Shown: positions 18,190 to 27,443, numbered from the stretch's first letter. The stretch is DNA of 64,000 bases from Janthinobacterium lividum (GCF_034424625.1 NZ_CP139976.1:5766001-5830000); one strand, 5' to 3'. The notes: generated by a model not told the origin, from the sequence alone. Program-made: numbers and translations.

Positions 18190-19269
18190 TCAGCTTCCGT
18201 ACAGCGCCAGCGCCCAGGCTGGCGGGCGCAATTCCAGCGCCAGCGACAGGCAAGCGGGATCGAAGCGTGCCGCCAGCAGGTACACATTGGCGGCGCCCTT
18301 CGGCTCCCAATTCCCCGTAAAGCCCTTTTCACCGGCCGCCACGCGCTTGCGGTCGAAGGGCACGGCGCTTTTCGCGAACTCTTCGTGCGTCTTTCTGCCC
18401 TGCGCATAGGGCGCCAGCCAGGCCAGCGCCTCGGCCAGGCGCCGCGCTTCCGGCGCGCCATACCAGTCGTCGCCATGCGCCTGCGCCATCAGGGTTGTCG
18501 TCAGCAGCGGCTCCAGGCTGTAGGTGGTGTAATGCAGGGCGTCGCGCTGCTCGAAGTCGAAGGGTACGCCGCCGGCGCCGATATTACGCGGCACGTGCGC
18601 CAGGAAGCGTTCCTTCGCGCGCGCGATCAGCAAGGCGTCGCCCGTGACATACGCGGCGGCCGTGCCGATCTTGATGCGGTGGCTGTGCCAGTTGTTGCGC
18701 GCCGTGGACGGGCCGCCCACCTTGATGGGATCACTCAAATACCCGTGCGCCAGGGTGCGGCAAAACGCCTGCACCTGCTCGCGCTCGACGCCGTTCAAGC
18801 GTTCCTGTACCAGGTCATAGCCCATCAGCAGGCTGGCCAGCTCCGTCTCGTCGACAGGGCTGAACGAGGGCTGATAGCTGCCGCTCCAGGCCAGCAGCAG
18901 CTGGCGCGCCGCCTCGAAATGCGCCATCTCGCCCGACAGCCGCCAGGCCAGCGCCTGCAAGCGCGCCTGGCGCCAGTCTTCCTGCGCCTGCTGGCTGGTC
19001 TCGCGTCCGCCCTCTCCCTTCAGCAAGCCGCCCGTGCGCACTTCTGCCATCAGGTGCACGGGCCGCGCCGCATCCTTGCGCGCCGCCTTGAGCACCTCTT
19101 CGGCAATGGCCGGCGCCACCCGCGCCTTGAGCGTGCGGGCGCGCGCGGCGGACGTCAGCGCAAACGCCAGCGGCCCGTCATGCGGGCGCGGCGCCGCGCG
19201 CAAGCCCGACAAGGGCAACGCCAACAGCGCGGCCAGCACAGTGCGCCGGCGGATCAGGTGCGTACTCAA
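18190..19269 (-). CDS. Alginate-lyase-like exported protein
   Basis: A 359-residue protein with a twin-arginine-like N-terminus (RRRTVLAALLALPLSG) and an alpha/alpha-barrel of the alginate lyase family (PF05426 type). The conserved core NNWHSHRIKIGTAAAYVTGD (about 188-207) and the later RDALHYTTYSLEPL contain the likely catalytic Asn, His and Tyr. It probably cleaves a polyuronate by beta-elimination in the periplasm. The start is a TTG at 19269 that overlaps the TGA of the amidotransferase gene (TTGA), giving coupled translation; no ATG is available near the N-terminus. No alginate synthesis genes are nearby. Confidence 0.78.
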   Translation of the reverse strand: MSTHLIRRRTVLAALLALPLSGLRAAPRPHDGPLAFALTSAARARTLKARVAPAIAEEVLKAARKDAARPVHLMAEVRTGGLLKGEGGRETSQQAQEDWRQARLQALAWRLSGEMAHFEAARQLLLAWSGSYQPSFSPVDETELASLLMGYDLVQERLNGVEREQVQAFCRTLAHGYLSDPIKVGGPSTARNNWHSHRIKIGTAAAYVTGDALLIARAKERFLAHVPRNIGAGGVPFDFEQRDALHYTTYSLEPLLTTTLMAQAHGDDWYGAPEARRLAEALAWLAPYAQGRKTHEEFAKSAVPFDRKRVAAGEKGFTGNWEPKGAANVYLLAARFDPACLSLALELRPPAWALALYGS

Positions 19270-20273
19270 AACCGCGTCTCCCGCGCCGCGCGCAAAAAGT
19301 TATCGAGGATGGGCGTGCAATCGAGCAGCTCGACGCCGCCCGCCGAATGGAATTCCGGGTGCCACTGCAAGCCCATGACGAAGCGCGCCCGCTGGTAGCG
19401 GATGGCTTCGACGATATTGTCCCCTTGCGAATACGCTTCCACGGTGATGTCGCGCCCCAGGTCCTTGACCGACTGGTGGTGGATGGAATTGACGAGCGCC
19501 TCGCCCGCCTTCGGGAACATGCCCGCCAGCGACGAGCCTTTCGGGAAGACGATGCTGTGACGGTGGCGGTCATACAGGTCGTTGACGTGCGAGGTGGCGC
19601 CTTCCACGTCCGAGGCGATGTCCTGGTACAGGGTGCCGCCAAAGCCCACGTTGATGAGTTGGCAGCCGCGGCAGATGCCCAGCACGGGTTTTCCCGCATC
19701 GACGAATTCGTGCAGCAGTTCCAGTTCGTACAGGTCGCGCGCGCGGTCGCCGTTCCATTCGGGCCGCGTGGCTGCCTCGGAATACGTCTGCGGCGAGACG
19801 TCGGCGCCGCCCTGCAGCACCAGGCCGTCCAGGTGGCGCGCATAGTGGCGCAAGGTGATATTGCTCGGGTGTAGCTGGCCGCTGGTATTGACCGTCGGGA
19901 TCATGAAGACCAGCACGTCGCGCGACATGACCCACTGGGCGATCGACTCTTCCAGGTATTGCAGGTTCTTGCTGCGCAGGCCAGTGGCGCCCGGCTCGGG
20001 GTGGAAAATGCGTGCCGAGATGCCGATGCGCAGGGTGCGCCGCATGAAATCGCGGCTGGCCTTGTCGCGCATGGAGCGGTAGCGCGACGAGATCACCCGC
20101 CAGGCCAGCGCCAGCGGCGTATCGTTGTCCTTCAGGTAGCGGGGGGCCGCGTCGCGCGCACGGTGCTCATCATCGGGTGCCCGGCGACCCACCCGGTCAG
20201 GCCGCGACGGCGGTGATGCTGGCGCTGCGGGATCGGTGGAAGGAGGAAGCTGGGGATCTTTTTCGTCTGACAT
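19266..20273 (-). CDS. Class I glutamine amidotransferase, PuuD-like gamma-glutamyl hydrolase
   Basis: A 335-residue enzyme. The first 75 residues are Pro/Asp-rich and probably disordered. The amidotransferase domain has the nucleophile segment GICRGCQLINVGFGG and the His-Glu pair QWHPEFH. Family members of the PuuD type hydrolyse gamma-glutamyl-GABA and related amides. The ATG at 20273 (MSDEKDP) is the best start; an upstream frame extends to 20372 but adds a Cys-rich run with no support. It overlaps the alginate-lyase-like gene by 4 bp, an odd pairing. The true substrate is open. Confidence 0.82.
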   Translation of the reverse strand: MSDEKDPQLPPSTDPAAPASPPSRPDRVGRRAPDDEHRARDAAPRYLKDNDTPLALAWRVISSRYRSMRDKASRDFMRRTLRIGISARIFHPEPGATGLRSKNLQYLEESIAQWVMSRDVLVFMIPTVNTSGQLHPSNITLRHYARHLDGLVLQGGADVSPQTYSEAATRPEWNGDRARDLYELELLHEFVDAGKPVLGICRGCQLINVGFGGTLYQDIASDVEGATSHVNDLYDRHRHSIVFPKGSSLAGMFPKAGEALVNSIHHQSVKDLGRDITVEAYSQGDNIVEAIRYQRARFVMGLQWHPEFHSAGGVELLDCTPILDNFLRAARETRF

Positions 20274-20485
20274 GGCGGGGCTGACTGAAAGCGGAGACGT
20301 TTTCAATATAAACCCCTGCCCCCGAAAGCACGATTCAATTTTGTAACAAAAGCATACGCACGGGGCATCCACGCAACACGCTCAACGCATACGGCCCGTT
20401 TACGCTGGCGGCCCCGCTTTTTAGAGAATCTTTACGCCCCCGCTGCTAATCTTGAACGTACCTCAACCACCGCTGCAAAGCCACC

Positions 20486-20794
20486 ATGGAACCCCATTCA
20501 CGCCTGCAAACGCATCAAGCGCATCAAGCACTGCCCCACCGCCATCCCCGCCTGCCCACCTTCCTCATGCATATCACGGTCGACAAAGCCTGCCTGGCCG
20601 AGCTGCGCCAGCTGGTCGTCCAGACCTGCGGCGGCATGCTGTCATTCATGCGCGTCGAGGCGGTCGACCATGCCGAGCGCATGAAAGTCTGGCTGTGCGT
20701 GACGGAACCGGCCTTGCGCCTGACCATGGATGCCGTCATGCGCCTGCTGCCGGCGGCGGAATTTGGCCGTATCAGCCAGGGGAAATCGCTATGA
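20486..20794 (+). CDS. Small hypothetical protein upstream of dapA-like gene
   Basis: A protein of up to 102 residues; I do not recognise the family. The first 27 residues are His/Pro-rich. From Met28 (MHITVDKACLAELRQL) it becomes a compact alternating strand/helix sequence of about 75 residues, reminiscent in shape of small ACT-like regulatory domains, so translation could begin there (20567). The stop overlaps the start of the dapA-like gene as ATGA, which supports it being a real, coupled gene. Confidence 0.55.
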   Translation: MEPHSRLQTHQAHQALPHRHPRLPTFLMHITVDKACLAELRQLVVQTCGGMLSFMRVEAVDHAERMKVWLCVTEPALRLTMDAVMRLLPAAEFGRISQGKSL

Positions 20795-21828
20795 ACCAGT
20801 ATGCCTGCGACCACGCGATGTCTTCAATGCGCATCACCGCGCACTTCCAGGGCATCTGGGTGCCGATGGTCACGCCATTCCGTGATGGCGATGGCGACAT
20901 CGACTTCGACGCGGCCCAGCAACTCGCGTGCGATCTGGCCGCCAGCGGCATCGACGGCCTGGTGGTGTGCGGCACCACGGGTGAAGCGGCCATGCTGAGC
21001 GCCGCAGAACAGACCATGCTGCTCGACAGCGTGCTCGAAGCCGTCGGCCCCCGCTTCCCCGTCGTGATGGGGATCGGCGGCAGCGATACGCGCGGTGTCG
21101 TCGCCACGGTGCAGCGCTACAACGACCATCCGCTGGCCGGCCTGCTCATCTCCGCACCCGCCTATGTGCGCCCTTCGCAGGATGGCATCGTGCGCCATTT
21201 CCAGGCCATCGCCGCCGCCACCGACCAGTCCATCGTGCTGTACAACGTGCCGGCCCGCACAGGCGTCAACATCGAACCGCAGACGGCGGCCCTGCTGGCG
21301 CGCGACTCGCACTTCGTCGCCATCAAGGAAGCGGGCGGCAAGCTGCAGCAGCTGGGCGAACTGCTGCTCGACACGCGCCTGGACGTCTTGTGCGGCGACG
21401 ATGCGCTGCTGCTGGCCAGCCTGTCCATGGGCAGCCACGGCGCCATGTCGGCCGCCGCCCAGGTCCGCCCCGACCTGTATGCGCAGCTGTACCACCTCGT
21501 CAAACAGGGCCGCCACGGCGCCGCCGGCGCGCTGTTCAAGACCATGTTGCCCGTCATCCGCCTGCTGTTTGCCGAACCGAATCCCGCTCCCGTCAAGGCG
21601 GCGCTGGCCATGCAGGGCAAGGTGCGCGACGCATTGCGCCTGCCGATGACGCCCATGTCTTCCGCCGGCCAGGCCGCCCTGGCCGCGGCACTCGATCCAT
21701 TGATGCAGCTGCCGGCATGGACGGCCAGCGACAGGGAAGAGCCGCGCGAAGGCTGTCTGCTGCAGCTGGTCTCCCCTGCCAACATCATGCCAGCCGTACG
21801 CCAAGATGATCATCGCCATCACGGATGA
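20791..21828 (+). CDS. dapA: 4-hydroxy-tetrahydrodipicolinate synthase (DapA family)
   Basis: A class I aldolase that condenses pyruvate with aspartate semialdehyde in lysine synthesis, or a related N-acetylneuraminate-lyase-type enzyme. Core motifs are present: GTTGEAAML for pyruvate binding, VLYNVPARTG with the catalytic Tyr, and VAIKEAGG with the Schiff-base Lys. It has 345 residues against about 290-300 usual. The extra parts are a short N-terminus before the MRITAHFQG segment and a C-terminal tail of about 35 residues. The tail overlaps the ParA-like gene, so the extension is real in frame. Since the flanking genes are not for lysine synthesis, it may be a paralogue rather than the housekeeping DapA. 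Confidence 0.83.
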   Translation: MNQYACDHAMSSMRITAHFQGIWVPMVTPFRDGDGDIDFDAAQQLACDLAASGIDGLVVCGTTGEAAMLSAAEQTMLLDSVLEAVGPRFPVVMGIGGSDTRGVVATVQRYNDHPLAGLLISAPAYVRPSQDGIVRHFQAIAAATDQSIVLYNVPARTGVNIEPQTAALLARDSHFVAIKEAGGKLQQLGELLLDTRLDVLCGDDALLLASLSMGSHGAMSAAAQVRPDLYAQLYHLVKQGRHGAAGALFKTMLPVIRLLFAEPNPAPVKAALAMQGKVRDALRLPMTPMSSAGQAALAAALDPLMQLPAWTASDREEPREGCLLQLVSPANIMPAVRQDDHRHHG

Positions 21829-22348
21829 ACGCGGGGGGATGGAGAAATCCATCCTGGCCGGGCGGCTGGCCGCCTCGCGCGCGCTGGCCGGACGCAAGGT
21901 ATTGCTGCTCGATGCCGATCCGCGCCAGGGCGCCATGGCGCAAGCCAGGAACATGCACGACGGGGCCATGCACGGCAGCCTGACGCGGCCGCGCCTGATG
22001 GCGCGCGCCATCAGCGCCAAGGGCTTGCAACCGGAGCTGGAACACCTGGTGCACTGCTACCATGACATCGTCATCGACAGCGAAGGCCGCGACTCCATGG
22101 GCAGCCGTTCGGCCCTGATCGCCGCGCGCGTGCTGGTGGTGCCGCTCGACGGTGTCGTCAACGCCGCCGCGCAATCAGGTTTGGCGCGCCGCATTGCGCA
22201 CGCGCGCAGCGTCAATCCGGGCCTGCGCGTCCTGCTGGCAACGGACACGCAAGCGGCACCCGCCCACGCCTTGGCCGCGCAGATTCCCGCCGCCCGCGTA
22301 GTCAGCCTGGGACAGCTGTACTGCGCCGTTTTCAACCTGCCGGCCTAG
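21806..22348 (+). CDS. Orphan ParA/MinD-like ATPase with altered Walker A
   Basis: A 180-residue protein with the deviant ParA layout: an N-terminal strand MIIAITDERGG, phosphate-loop residues GGMEKS where KGGVGKT/S is usual, and LLLDADPRQGAM as Walker A-prime. A DIVIDSEGRDS segment stands for Walker B, and there is VLVVPLDG near residue 110. The lost Lys at the start of the loop and the Glu in place of Gly may weaken ATP binding. No ParB gene is adjacent. It overlaps the end of the dapA-like gene by 23 bp. Short ParA-like proteins of this kind are seen as orphans in Oxalobacteraceae; their role is unknown. Confidence 0.7.
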   Translation: MIIAITDERGGMEKSILAGRLAASRALAGRKVLLLDADPRQGAMAQARNMHDGAMHGSLTRPRLMARAISAKGLQPELEHLVHCYHDIVIDSEGRDSMGSRSALIAARVLVVPLDGVVNAAAQSGLARRIAHARSVNPGLRVLLATDTQAAPAHALAAQIPAARVVSLGQLYCAVFNLPA

Positions 22349-22363
22349 CCTGGCGCATCACGT

Positions 22364-22388
22364 AAAAAAAGGCGGCGCATGCGCCGCC
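22364..22388 (-). terminator. Rho-independent terminator of the porin gene
   Basis: A perfect 18-base palindrome GGCGGCGCATGCGCCGCC at 22371-22388, followed on the minus strand by seven T, 16 bp after the porin stop codon. Confidence 0.9.
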
Positions 22389-22403
22389 TCTCCTCCCTGT
22401 CAA

Positions 22404-23153
22404 TTAAAACGTCTTGCTGACGGTCAGCTGCAGCGCCGTCTTGCCCATGAATTTGCCATTCACGGGCGAGGCATAGGCGGACTTGCCGGCGTTCGTGCCG
22501 ATCACGGCCAGCGCGCCCGTCACCACGCCGAAGTCGCGCGTGACGCCCACTTTCCAGTCCGTATAGCTAGCCGCGTCGTTGTTTTTGACCTTCTGATGGC
22601 CCGCATGCAGGTTGCCGGTCCAGCCGTTCGTCAGGTCGATGGTCGCGCCGATGTCCAGGTAGCCGCTGTTCTTGCTGTTGACGATGCCGAACAGGTTCGA
22701 GACGGCGTGCGAATATTTGACGTAGGCGGGACCATACGACAGCTGGCCGTAGACTTCCTGCGTGTCCGCGTCGGCCAGGCCGGCGATATGCTTCAAGCCG
22801 TTGTCCGCATACACGTACGCCAGCACACCCACGTCATAGCCAACGTCGCTGCTCAACTGGCCGCGCTTGCCCGCATACAGGTCCACTTCCACGTCGCCGC
22901 TGCCGCCCGCGTCCTTGGTCCACTTGATGGTGGAGGCCCAGGCGCCCGCGTACAGGCCCGTCGGGTTGTTGACATAGTCGGCGCCGCCCTGCAGCGCGGG
23001 TTTCAAACGCGTCTGCGAAATGCCGCGATAACGGTAGTCGGACACGCCGGCCACGTTGAAGCTGACTTCATTATCGGGCTTGGCCTCTTCCGCGTGGGCC
23101 AGGCTGCCCGTAAAGGCTGTGGCGACGGCAAGTGCAAGTAACATTTTATTCAT
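22404..23153 (-). CDS. TorF-family putative porin (outer-membrane protein)
   Basis: A 249-residue exported beta-barrel protein. The signal peptide ends at LAHA-EE (about residue 21). The first strand EVSFNVAGVSDYRYRGISQTR is the family signature of the TorF/Gcw_chp proteins. Alternating strands continue to the C-terminal ALQLTVSKTF, an aromatic end typical for barrel assembly. The ATG at 23153 follows a purine-rich GAAGAAG site. A strong terminator lies downstream. Its specificity is unknown. Confidence 0.85.
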   Translation of the reverse strand: MNKMLLALAVATAFTGSLAHAEEAKPDNEVSFNVAGVSDYRYRGISQTRLKPALQGGADYVNNPTGLYAGAWASTIKWTKDAGGSGDVEVDLYAGKRGQLSSDVGYDVGVLAYVYADNGLKHIAGLADADTQEVYGQLSYGPAYVKYSHAVSNLFGIVNSKNSGYLDIGATIDLTNGWTGNLHAGHQKVKNNDAASYTDWKVGVTRDFGVVTGALAVIGTNAGKSAYASPVNGKFMGKTALQLTVSKTF

Positions 23154-23298
23154 GGTTTTTTCTTCTTCATTGGTGGTATGGGCCTTTGCCAACATGGCGC
23201 AGCTGGCCCGCCGCTGCAAAAATTCGCTGCAAAAATTTAAAGTAAAGCGTCCCCCTGGCGCACGCGGCGCCTGTTTTCCAACAGGGGATTGACAGGTA

Positions 23299-23997
23299 TT
23301 AGAGCGGCAGCAGCAGCCGGTAGCCGACGGCCGTTTCCGTCAACAGGTACTGCGGCTGGGCAGGATCGGCTTCCAGCTTCTGGCGCAGATGCCCCATGTA
23401 GATGCGCAGGTAATGGCCGTTTTCACTGTTCGACGGCCCCCACACTTCGCGCAGCAGCTGCGGATTGGTGACCACCCTGCCCGCGTTCTTCACGAGTACC
23501 GACAGCAAACGGAATTCCGTCGGCGTCATGTGCACCAGCTGCTTGTTGCGCGTCACCAGCCGGTCCTTCAGATCGACCCGCACGTCGCCGAACTGCACCA
23601 CGCCATCGTCGCTGGCGGCGGGCTGGCGCTGACGGCGTAAGGTGGCGCGCACGCGGGCCAGCAGTTCGCCCACGCCGAACGGCTTGGTCAGATAATCGTC
23701 GGCGCCCGCGTCCAGCGCGCGGATCTTGTCCTGCTCGTCGACCCGCGCCGATAGCACGATGATGGGCACGGCCGACCATTTGCGGATGTCGGCGATGAAA
23801 TCGATGCCGTCGCCGTCGGGCAGCCCCAGGTCCAGCACGATCAGGTCGGGCCGGCGCGTGCCGGCATCGATCAGGCCCCGCTGCATGGTGGCGGATTCGA
23901 AAATCTGCCAGCCCTCGTCTTCCAGCGCGGCACGCACGAAGCGGCGGATTTGCGGTTCATCCTCGACCAGCAAGGCGGTGGCGGAAGGTTCGTTCAT
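23299..23997 (-). CDS. kdpE: Response regulator KdpE
   Basis: A 232-residue OmpR-type regulator controlling potassium uptake genes. The receiver domain has the acidic pair Glu12-Asp13, the phosphorylation site Asp56 and the KPF lysine near residue 107. The C-terminal winged helix contains MTPTEFRLLSVL and HYLRIYMGHLRQKLE. The ATG overlaps the kdpD stop (ATGA). In E. coli the order is kdpFABCDE; here a 122-bp gap with a REP element lies between kdpC and kdpD, but the order is the same. Confidence 0.95.
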   Translation of the reverse strand: MNEPSATALLVEDEPQIRRFVRAALEDEGWQIFESATMQRGLIDAGTRRPDLIVLDLGLPDGDGIDFIADIRKWSAVPIIVLSARVDEQDKIRALDAGADDYLTKPFGVGELLARVRATLRRQRQPAASDDGVVQFGDVRVDLKDRLVTRNKQLVHMTPTEFRLLSVLVKNAGRVVTNPQLLREVWGPSNSENGHYLRIYMGHLRQKLEADPAQPQYLLTETAVGYRLLLPL

Positions 23998-26735
23998 GTT
24001 GGTTTTCCTGTTTCATGGTCGTTGGCGTCATCGAGCTCGGTCTCCGGCGGCGCCGGGGGCGTGCCCAGCGGCAGGCTGAAGACGATGGCGGCGCCCTGTC
24101 CCGGCGCGTGCGGCTGCGCGTGGATGGTGCCGCCGTGGGCTTCGACGATGGCGCGGCAAATGGCCAGCCCCAGCCCGACGCCCGGCTTGTTCGACTCGCG
24201 CTCGCCGCGCGTAAATTTTTCAAAAATGGCTTCTTCTCGGCCCGGCGGCAAACCCGGGCCATCATCAGACACCGCCACCTGCAGGAACTGGCCGTGCACC
24301 CCGGCCGCGACCGTGATGGTGCTGCCCGGCGGCGTGTACTTGGCCGCGTTTTCCAACAGGTTGCACAGCACGCGCTCGACCAGCACGGCATCGTAGCGCA
24401 CCAGCGGCAAGTCCGGCGCCAGCTGCGTCTGCACGGCATGCTGCTGCAATTGCGGGCCGCTGGCGCGCAGCGCGCTGCCCACCACTTCTTCCAGCGCCTG
24501 CCATTGCAGGTTCAGGCGCACCTGTCCGCTCTCGATGCGCGCCATGTCCAGCAAGTTCGCCACCAGGGCGCTCATGCGCACGGTTTCGGACTGCAGCGAG
24601 CGCGCCATGTCCAGCTGCGCGGGCGACAAGGCGGGCCGCGACAGGGCCAGCGATTCGGCCAGGCCAACCAGCGACGTCAATGGCGTGCGCAAGTCGTGCG
24701 ACAGGGCCGCCAGCAGCGAATTGCGCAGCCGCTCGGACTCCATCTGCAGCAGCGCGCCCTGGGCCACGTCGATATAGTGCACGCGTTCGAGGGCGATGGC
24801 CGCCAGCGCGGCAAAGGTATCGAGGTGCTGGCGCTGTTCCGGCACCAGCAGCCAGCGCCCGCGCTGCGCGCCATCGAGCGGCAGCAGCGCCAGCACGCCC
24901 CGCGTGCGCATCGGCGCGATCAGCGGCAGGTAGAAAACGGGCGAAGCCGGCAAGGTATCGGTCCCCGTCCCTGCCGCCTGTGCATGGTCGAAGGCCCACT
25001 GCGCAATGCCGATATCGAGCGCCTCGCCGCCGTTCGGGGCCTGCAAGCCGCCCTCGTCATCGGGCAGCAGCAGGGTGGCGCGCGCGCGGAAAGCCCGTTC
25101 GATGGCGCTTTTCGTGATGTCGAAAATCTGCTCCGTCTGCAGCACGCCGGACAGCTCGCGCGAGAATTCATACAGGGCGCGGGCGCGCGCTTCGCGGTGC
25201 GAGGCCACGCGCGCCTGGAAGCGCAGGCCCGCCGTCAGGTGGCCCGTGATCAGGCCCACGGCCAGCATCACGCCAAAGGTGATCACATACTGGAAATCGC
25301 CCACGGCAAACGAGAAGCGCGGTGGCACGAAGACGAAATCGAAGCAGGCCACGCCTACCAGGCTCGCCAGCGCCGCCGGCCCGCGCCCCAGGCGCACGGC
25401 CACCAGCACCACCGTCAGCAAGGACAGCATGGCGATATTGGCCAGGTCAAGATAGGGCTGCAGGGGGACGGAGGCGAGCGCCGTGGCCAGGCTGGCGCCG
25501 GCGGCCAATATGTAGCGCCAATGGCGCGAGGGCCGGCGCGGCGCCTCCGCATCTTCGCCGGCCGCGCGCCGGGGCGCCGCATCGGCAGGCGGCAAGCCCA
25601 CCTCGATCAAATCGATATCGGGTGCCAGGCTGGCCATGCGCGCGGCTGGCGGCGTGTGCCACAGGTGCACCAGCGTGCCGGCGCGGCCACGGCCCACGAT
25701 GACTTTCGAGATATTCGCGTTGCGCGCATACTCGACCACGGCGCCGGCGATGTCGGCGGACGGCACAATGGCCGTGCGCGCACCCAGGTCCTGCGCCAGT
25801 TTCAGGGTTTTCAGGATGCGCTCGCGCTGGACCGCCGGCAGGCGCTGCAAACGCGGTGTTTCCACGTACAGCGCATGCCATTCCGCATTCAGCTGGCTGG
25901 CCAGGCGCGCCGTGCTGCGGATCACGTGCTCGCCGCCCGCGTGCGGTCCCACGCAGGCCAGCAGCGCGGCGCCCGTCTTCCACACGGGATTGATGGATTT
26001 CTCGACGCGGTAAGCCTGCACGTCGTCCTGCACCCGGTCCGCCGTGCGGCGCAAGGCCAGTTCGCGCAAGGCGATCAGGTTACCCTTGCGGAAAAAATGC
26101 TGCGATGCCCGCTCGGCTTGCAGCGGCTGATACACCTTGCCCTGCTTCAGGCGGCGCAGCAGTTCATCGGCCGGGATATCGACCAGCACCACTTCATCGG
26201 CGCGGTCGAACACCGTGTCGGGCAAGGTCTCCGCCACGCGCACGCCCGTGATCCCGCCCACCACGTCGTTCAGGCTTTCCAGGTGCTGCACATTCACGGT
26301 GGAGAGCACGTCGATGCCGGCCGCCAGCAATTCCTCGACATCCTGCCAGCGCTTCGGATGGCGCGAACCGGCCACGTTCGAGTGGGCCAGTTCATCCATC
26401 AGTATCAGCGGCGGCGCGCGCCGCAGGGCCTCGTCCAGGTCGAATTCGAACAGGGTCTTGCCCCGGTACTCGATGGCCTTCAGGGGCAGCACGGGCAAGC
26501 CGTCAAGCTGGGCCGCCGTATCCTGACGCCCATGCGTCTCCACCACGCCCACCAGCAAGTCCTGGCCATCGGCCAGCAATTTGCGTGCGGCCGCCAGCAT
26601 CGCATAGGTCTTGCCGACGCCGGCCGAGGCGCCAAAATAGATGCGCAGCCGGCCGCGCGCGGCTTTCTTTTCCTGCGCCTGCACTTGCGCCAGCAGGGCA
26701 TCAGGGTCGGGGCGTTGGCTGTCGTTGGGGAGCAT
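23994..26735 (-). CDS. kdpD: Sensor histidine kinase KdpD
   Basis: A 913-residue membrane sensor for potassium limitation. The N-terminal KdpD domain (about 25-235) holds the Walker-like GASAGVGKT. A USP-like domain lies at 250-370. Four close membrane segments occur around 405-500 (LATALASVPL, IAMLSLLTVVLVAV, FGVMLAVGLITG). A GAF domain follows, then the kinase core with His680 in the ALSHDLRTPL box, the N box LLENAAKYTPPG and the GPGLP and GVGLGLAICRAIVEAHGG ATP-binding segments. The ATG at 26735 is well placed. It overlaps kdpE by 4 bp. Confidence 0.95.
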   Translation of the reverse strand: MLPNDSQRPDPDALLAQVQAQEKKAARGRLRIYFGASAGVGKTYAMLAAARKLLADGQDLLVGVVETHGRQDTAAQLDGLPVLPLKAIEYRGKTLFEFDLDEALRRAPPLILMDELAHSNVAGSRHPKRWQDVEELLAAGIDVLSTVNVQHLESLNDVVGGITGVRVAETLPDTVFDRADEVVLVDIPADELLRRLKQGKVYQPLQAERASQHFFRKGNLIALRELALRRTADRVQDDVQAYRVEKSINPVWKTGAALLACVGPHAGGEHVIRSTARLASQLNAEWHALYVETPRLQRLPAVQRERILKTLKLAQDLGARTAIVPSADIAGAVVEYARNANISKVIVGRGRAGTLVHLWHTPPAARMASLAPDIDLIEVGLPPADAAPRRAAGEDAEAPRRPSRHWRYILAAGASLATALASVPLQPYLDLANIAMLSLLTVVLVAVRLGRGPAALASLVGVACFDFVFVPPRFSFAVGDFQYVITFGVMLAVGLITGHLTAGLRFQARVASHREARARALYEFSRELSGVLQTEQIFDITKSAIERAFRARATLLLPDDEGGLQAPNGGEALDIGIAQWAFDHAQAAGTGTDTLPASPVFYLPLIAPMRTRGVLALLPLDGAQRGRWLLVPEQRQHLDTFAALAAIALERVHYIDVAQGALLQMESERLRNSLLAALSHDLRTPLTSLVGLAESLALSRPALSPAQLDMARSLQSETVRMSALVANLLDMARIESGQVRLNLQWQALEEVVGSALRASGPQLQQHAVQTQLAPDLPLVRYDAVLVERVLCNLLENAAKYTPPGSTITVAAGVHGQFLQVAVSDDGPGLPPGREEAIFEKFTRGERESNKPGVGLGLAICRAIVEAHGGTIHAQPHAPGQGAAIVFSLPLGTPPAPPETELDDANDHETGKPT

Positions 26736-26761
26736 GTTGTATTTTAATCTTCCTGGGCATT

Positions 26762-26845
26762 GTAGGTCGGATTAGCGCGCTAGCGCGTAATCCGACGACA
26801 TTGTTGGCTGCGCCGTGGGTAAAGTCGGCTTACGCCGGCCAACCA
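26762..26845. repeat. REP/BIME-like element, second copy
   Basis: GTAGGTCGGATTAG at 26762-26775 pairs with TAATCCGAC at 26788-26796 to form a hairpin. A linker containing ATTGTTGGC and a decayed second palindrome (GTCGGCTTACGCCGGCC) follow. It is built like the element at 13847-13939 and separates kdpC from kdpD. Confidence 0.7.
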
Positions 26846-26857
26846 ACCGTTGTCAGC

Positions 26858-27433
26858 TTACTTTGCCATGGCATCCAGCGCCAGATTCAGTTCCAGCACA
26901 TTCACGCGCGGCTCGCCGAAAAAGCCGATATACGCGGTTTTCTGCACCTTGGCGATGGCGTTTTCCACCTGCGCCAGCGGCACGGCGCGCACGCGGGCCA
27001 CGCGCGGCGCCTGGTACAGGGCTCCCGCCAGACTGATTTCCGGATCCAGGCCGCTGCTCGACGCCGTCACCAGGTCGACAGGGATCGGGTTGCGGTTGCC
27101 CGGATCGGCAGCCTGCAGGGCGGCGATGCGCGCCTTGACGGCGTCCACCAGGGCCGGATTGGTCGGCCCCTGGTTCGAACCGCCCGAACCGGCACCGTTG
27201 TTCGCCATCGGCGCGGTGGCCGATGGGCGGCCCCAGAAATACTTGGGCGAGGTGAAGGACTGGCCGATCAGGGTCGAGCCGACAGGCTTGCCACCACGCT
27301 CGACGATGCTGCCGTTGACTTCATCGTTGAAAGCCAGTTGCCCGATGCCGGCCGTGGCAAACGGATAGACGACGCCGCAGATCACGGTCAGCGCGGCAAA
27401 CAGGACCAGGGCGGGACGTACGATAGTGTTCAT
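26858..27433 (-). CDS. kdpC: Potassium-transporting ATPase subunit KdpC
   Basis: A 191-residue membrane subunit that stabilises the KdpFABC complex and raises its ATP affinity. A single N-terminal membrane helix (about 7-27, VLFAALTVICGVVYPFA) anchors a periplasmic domain containing QSFTSPKYFWGRPSA and SSGLDPEISLAGALYQAPRVA, both family hallmarks. The gene starts 10 bp after the kdpB stop. It is the last structural gene before the REP element. Confidence 0.96.
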   Translation of the reverse strand: MNTIVRPALVLFAALTVICGVVYPFATAGIGQLAFNDEVNGSIVERGGKPVGSTLIGQSFTSPKYFWGRPSATAPMANNGAGSGGSNQGPTNPALVDAVKARIAALQAADPGNRNPIPVDLVTASSSGLDPEISLAGALYQAPRVARVRAVPLAQVENAIAKVQKTAYIGFFGEPRVNVLELNLALDAMAK

Positions 27434-27443
27434 GACGGTTCCT

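Noticed and set aside
20274..20372. 33 extra N-terminal residues for the amidotransferase
   Set aside because: Cys/Phe-rich, unlike the domain; the Met at 20273 starts a plausible hydrophilic N-terminus.
20452..20790. Longer N-terminus for the dapA-like gene
   Set aside because: It overlaps another open gene in a different frame, is Pro/His-rich and has no match to the family; the ATG at 20791 with stop overlap is better.
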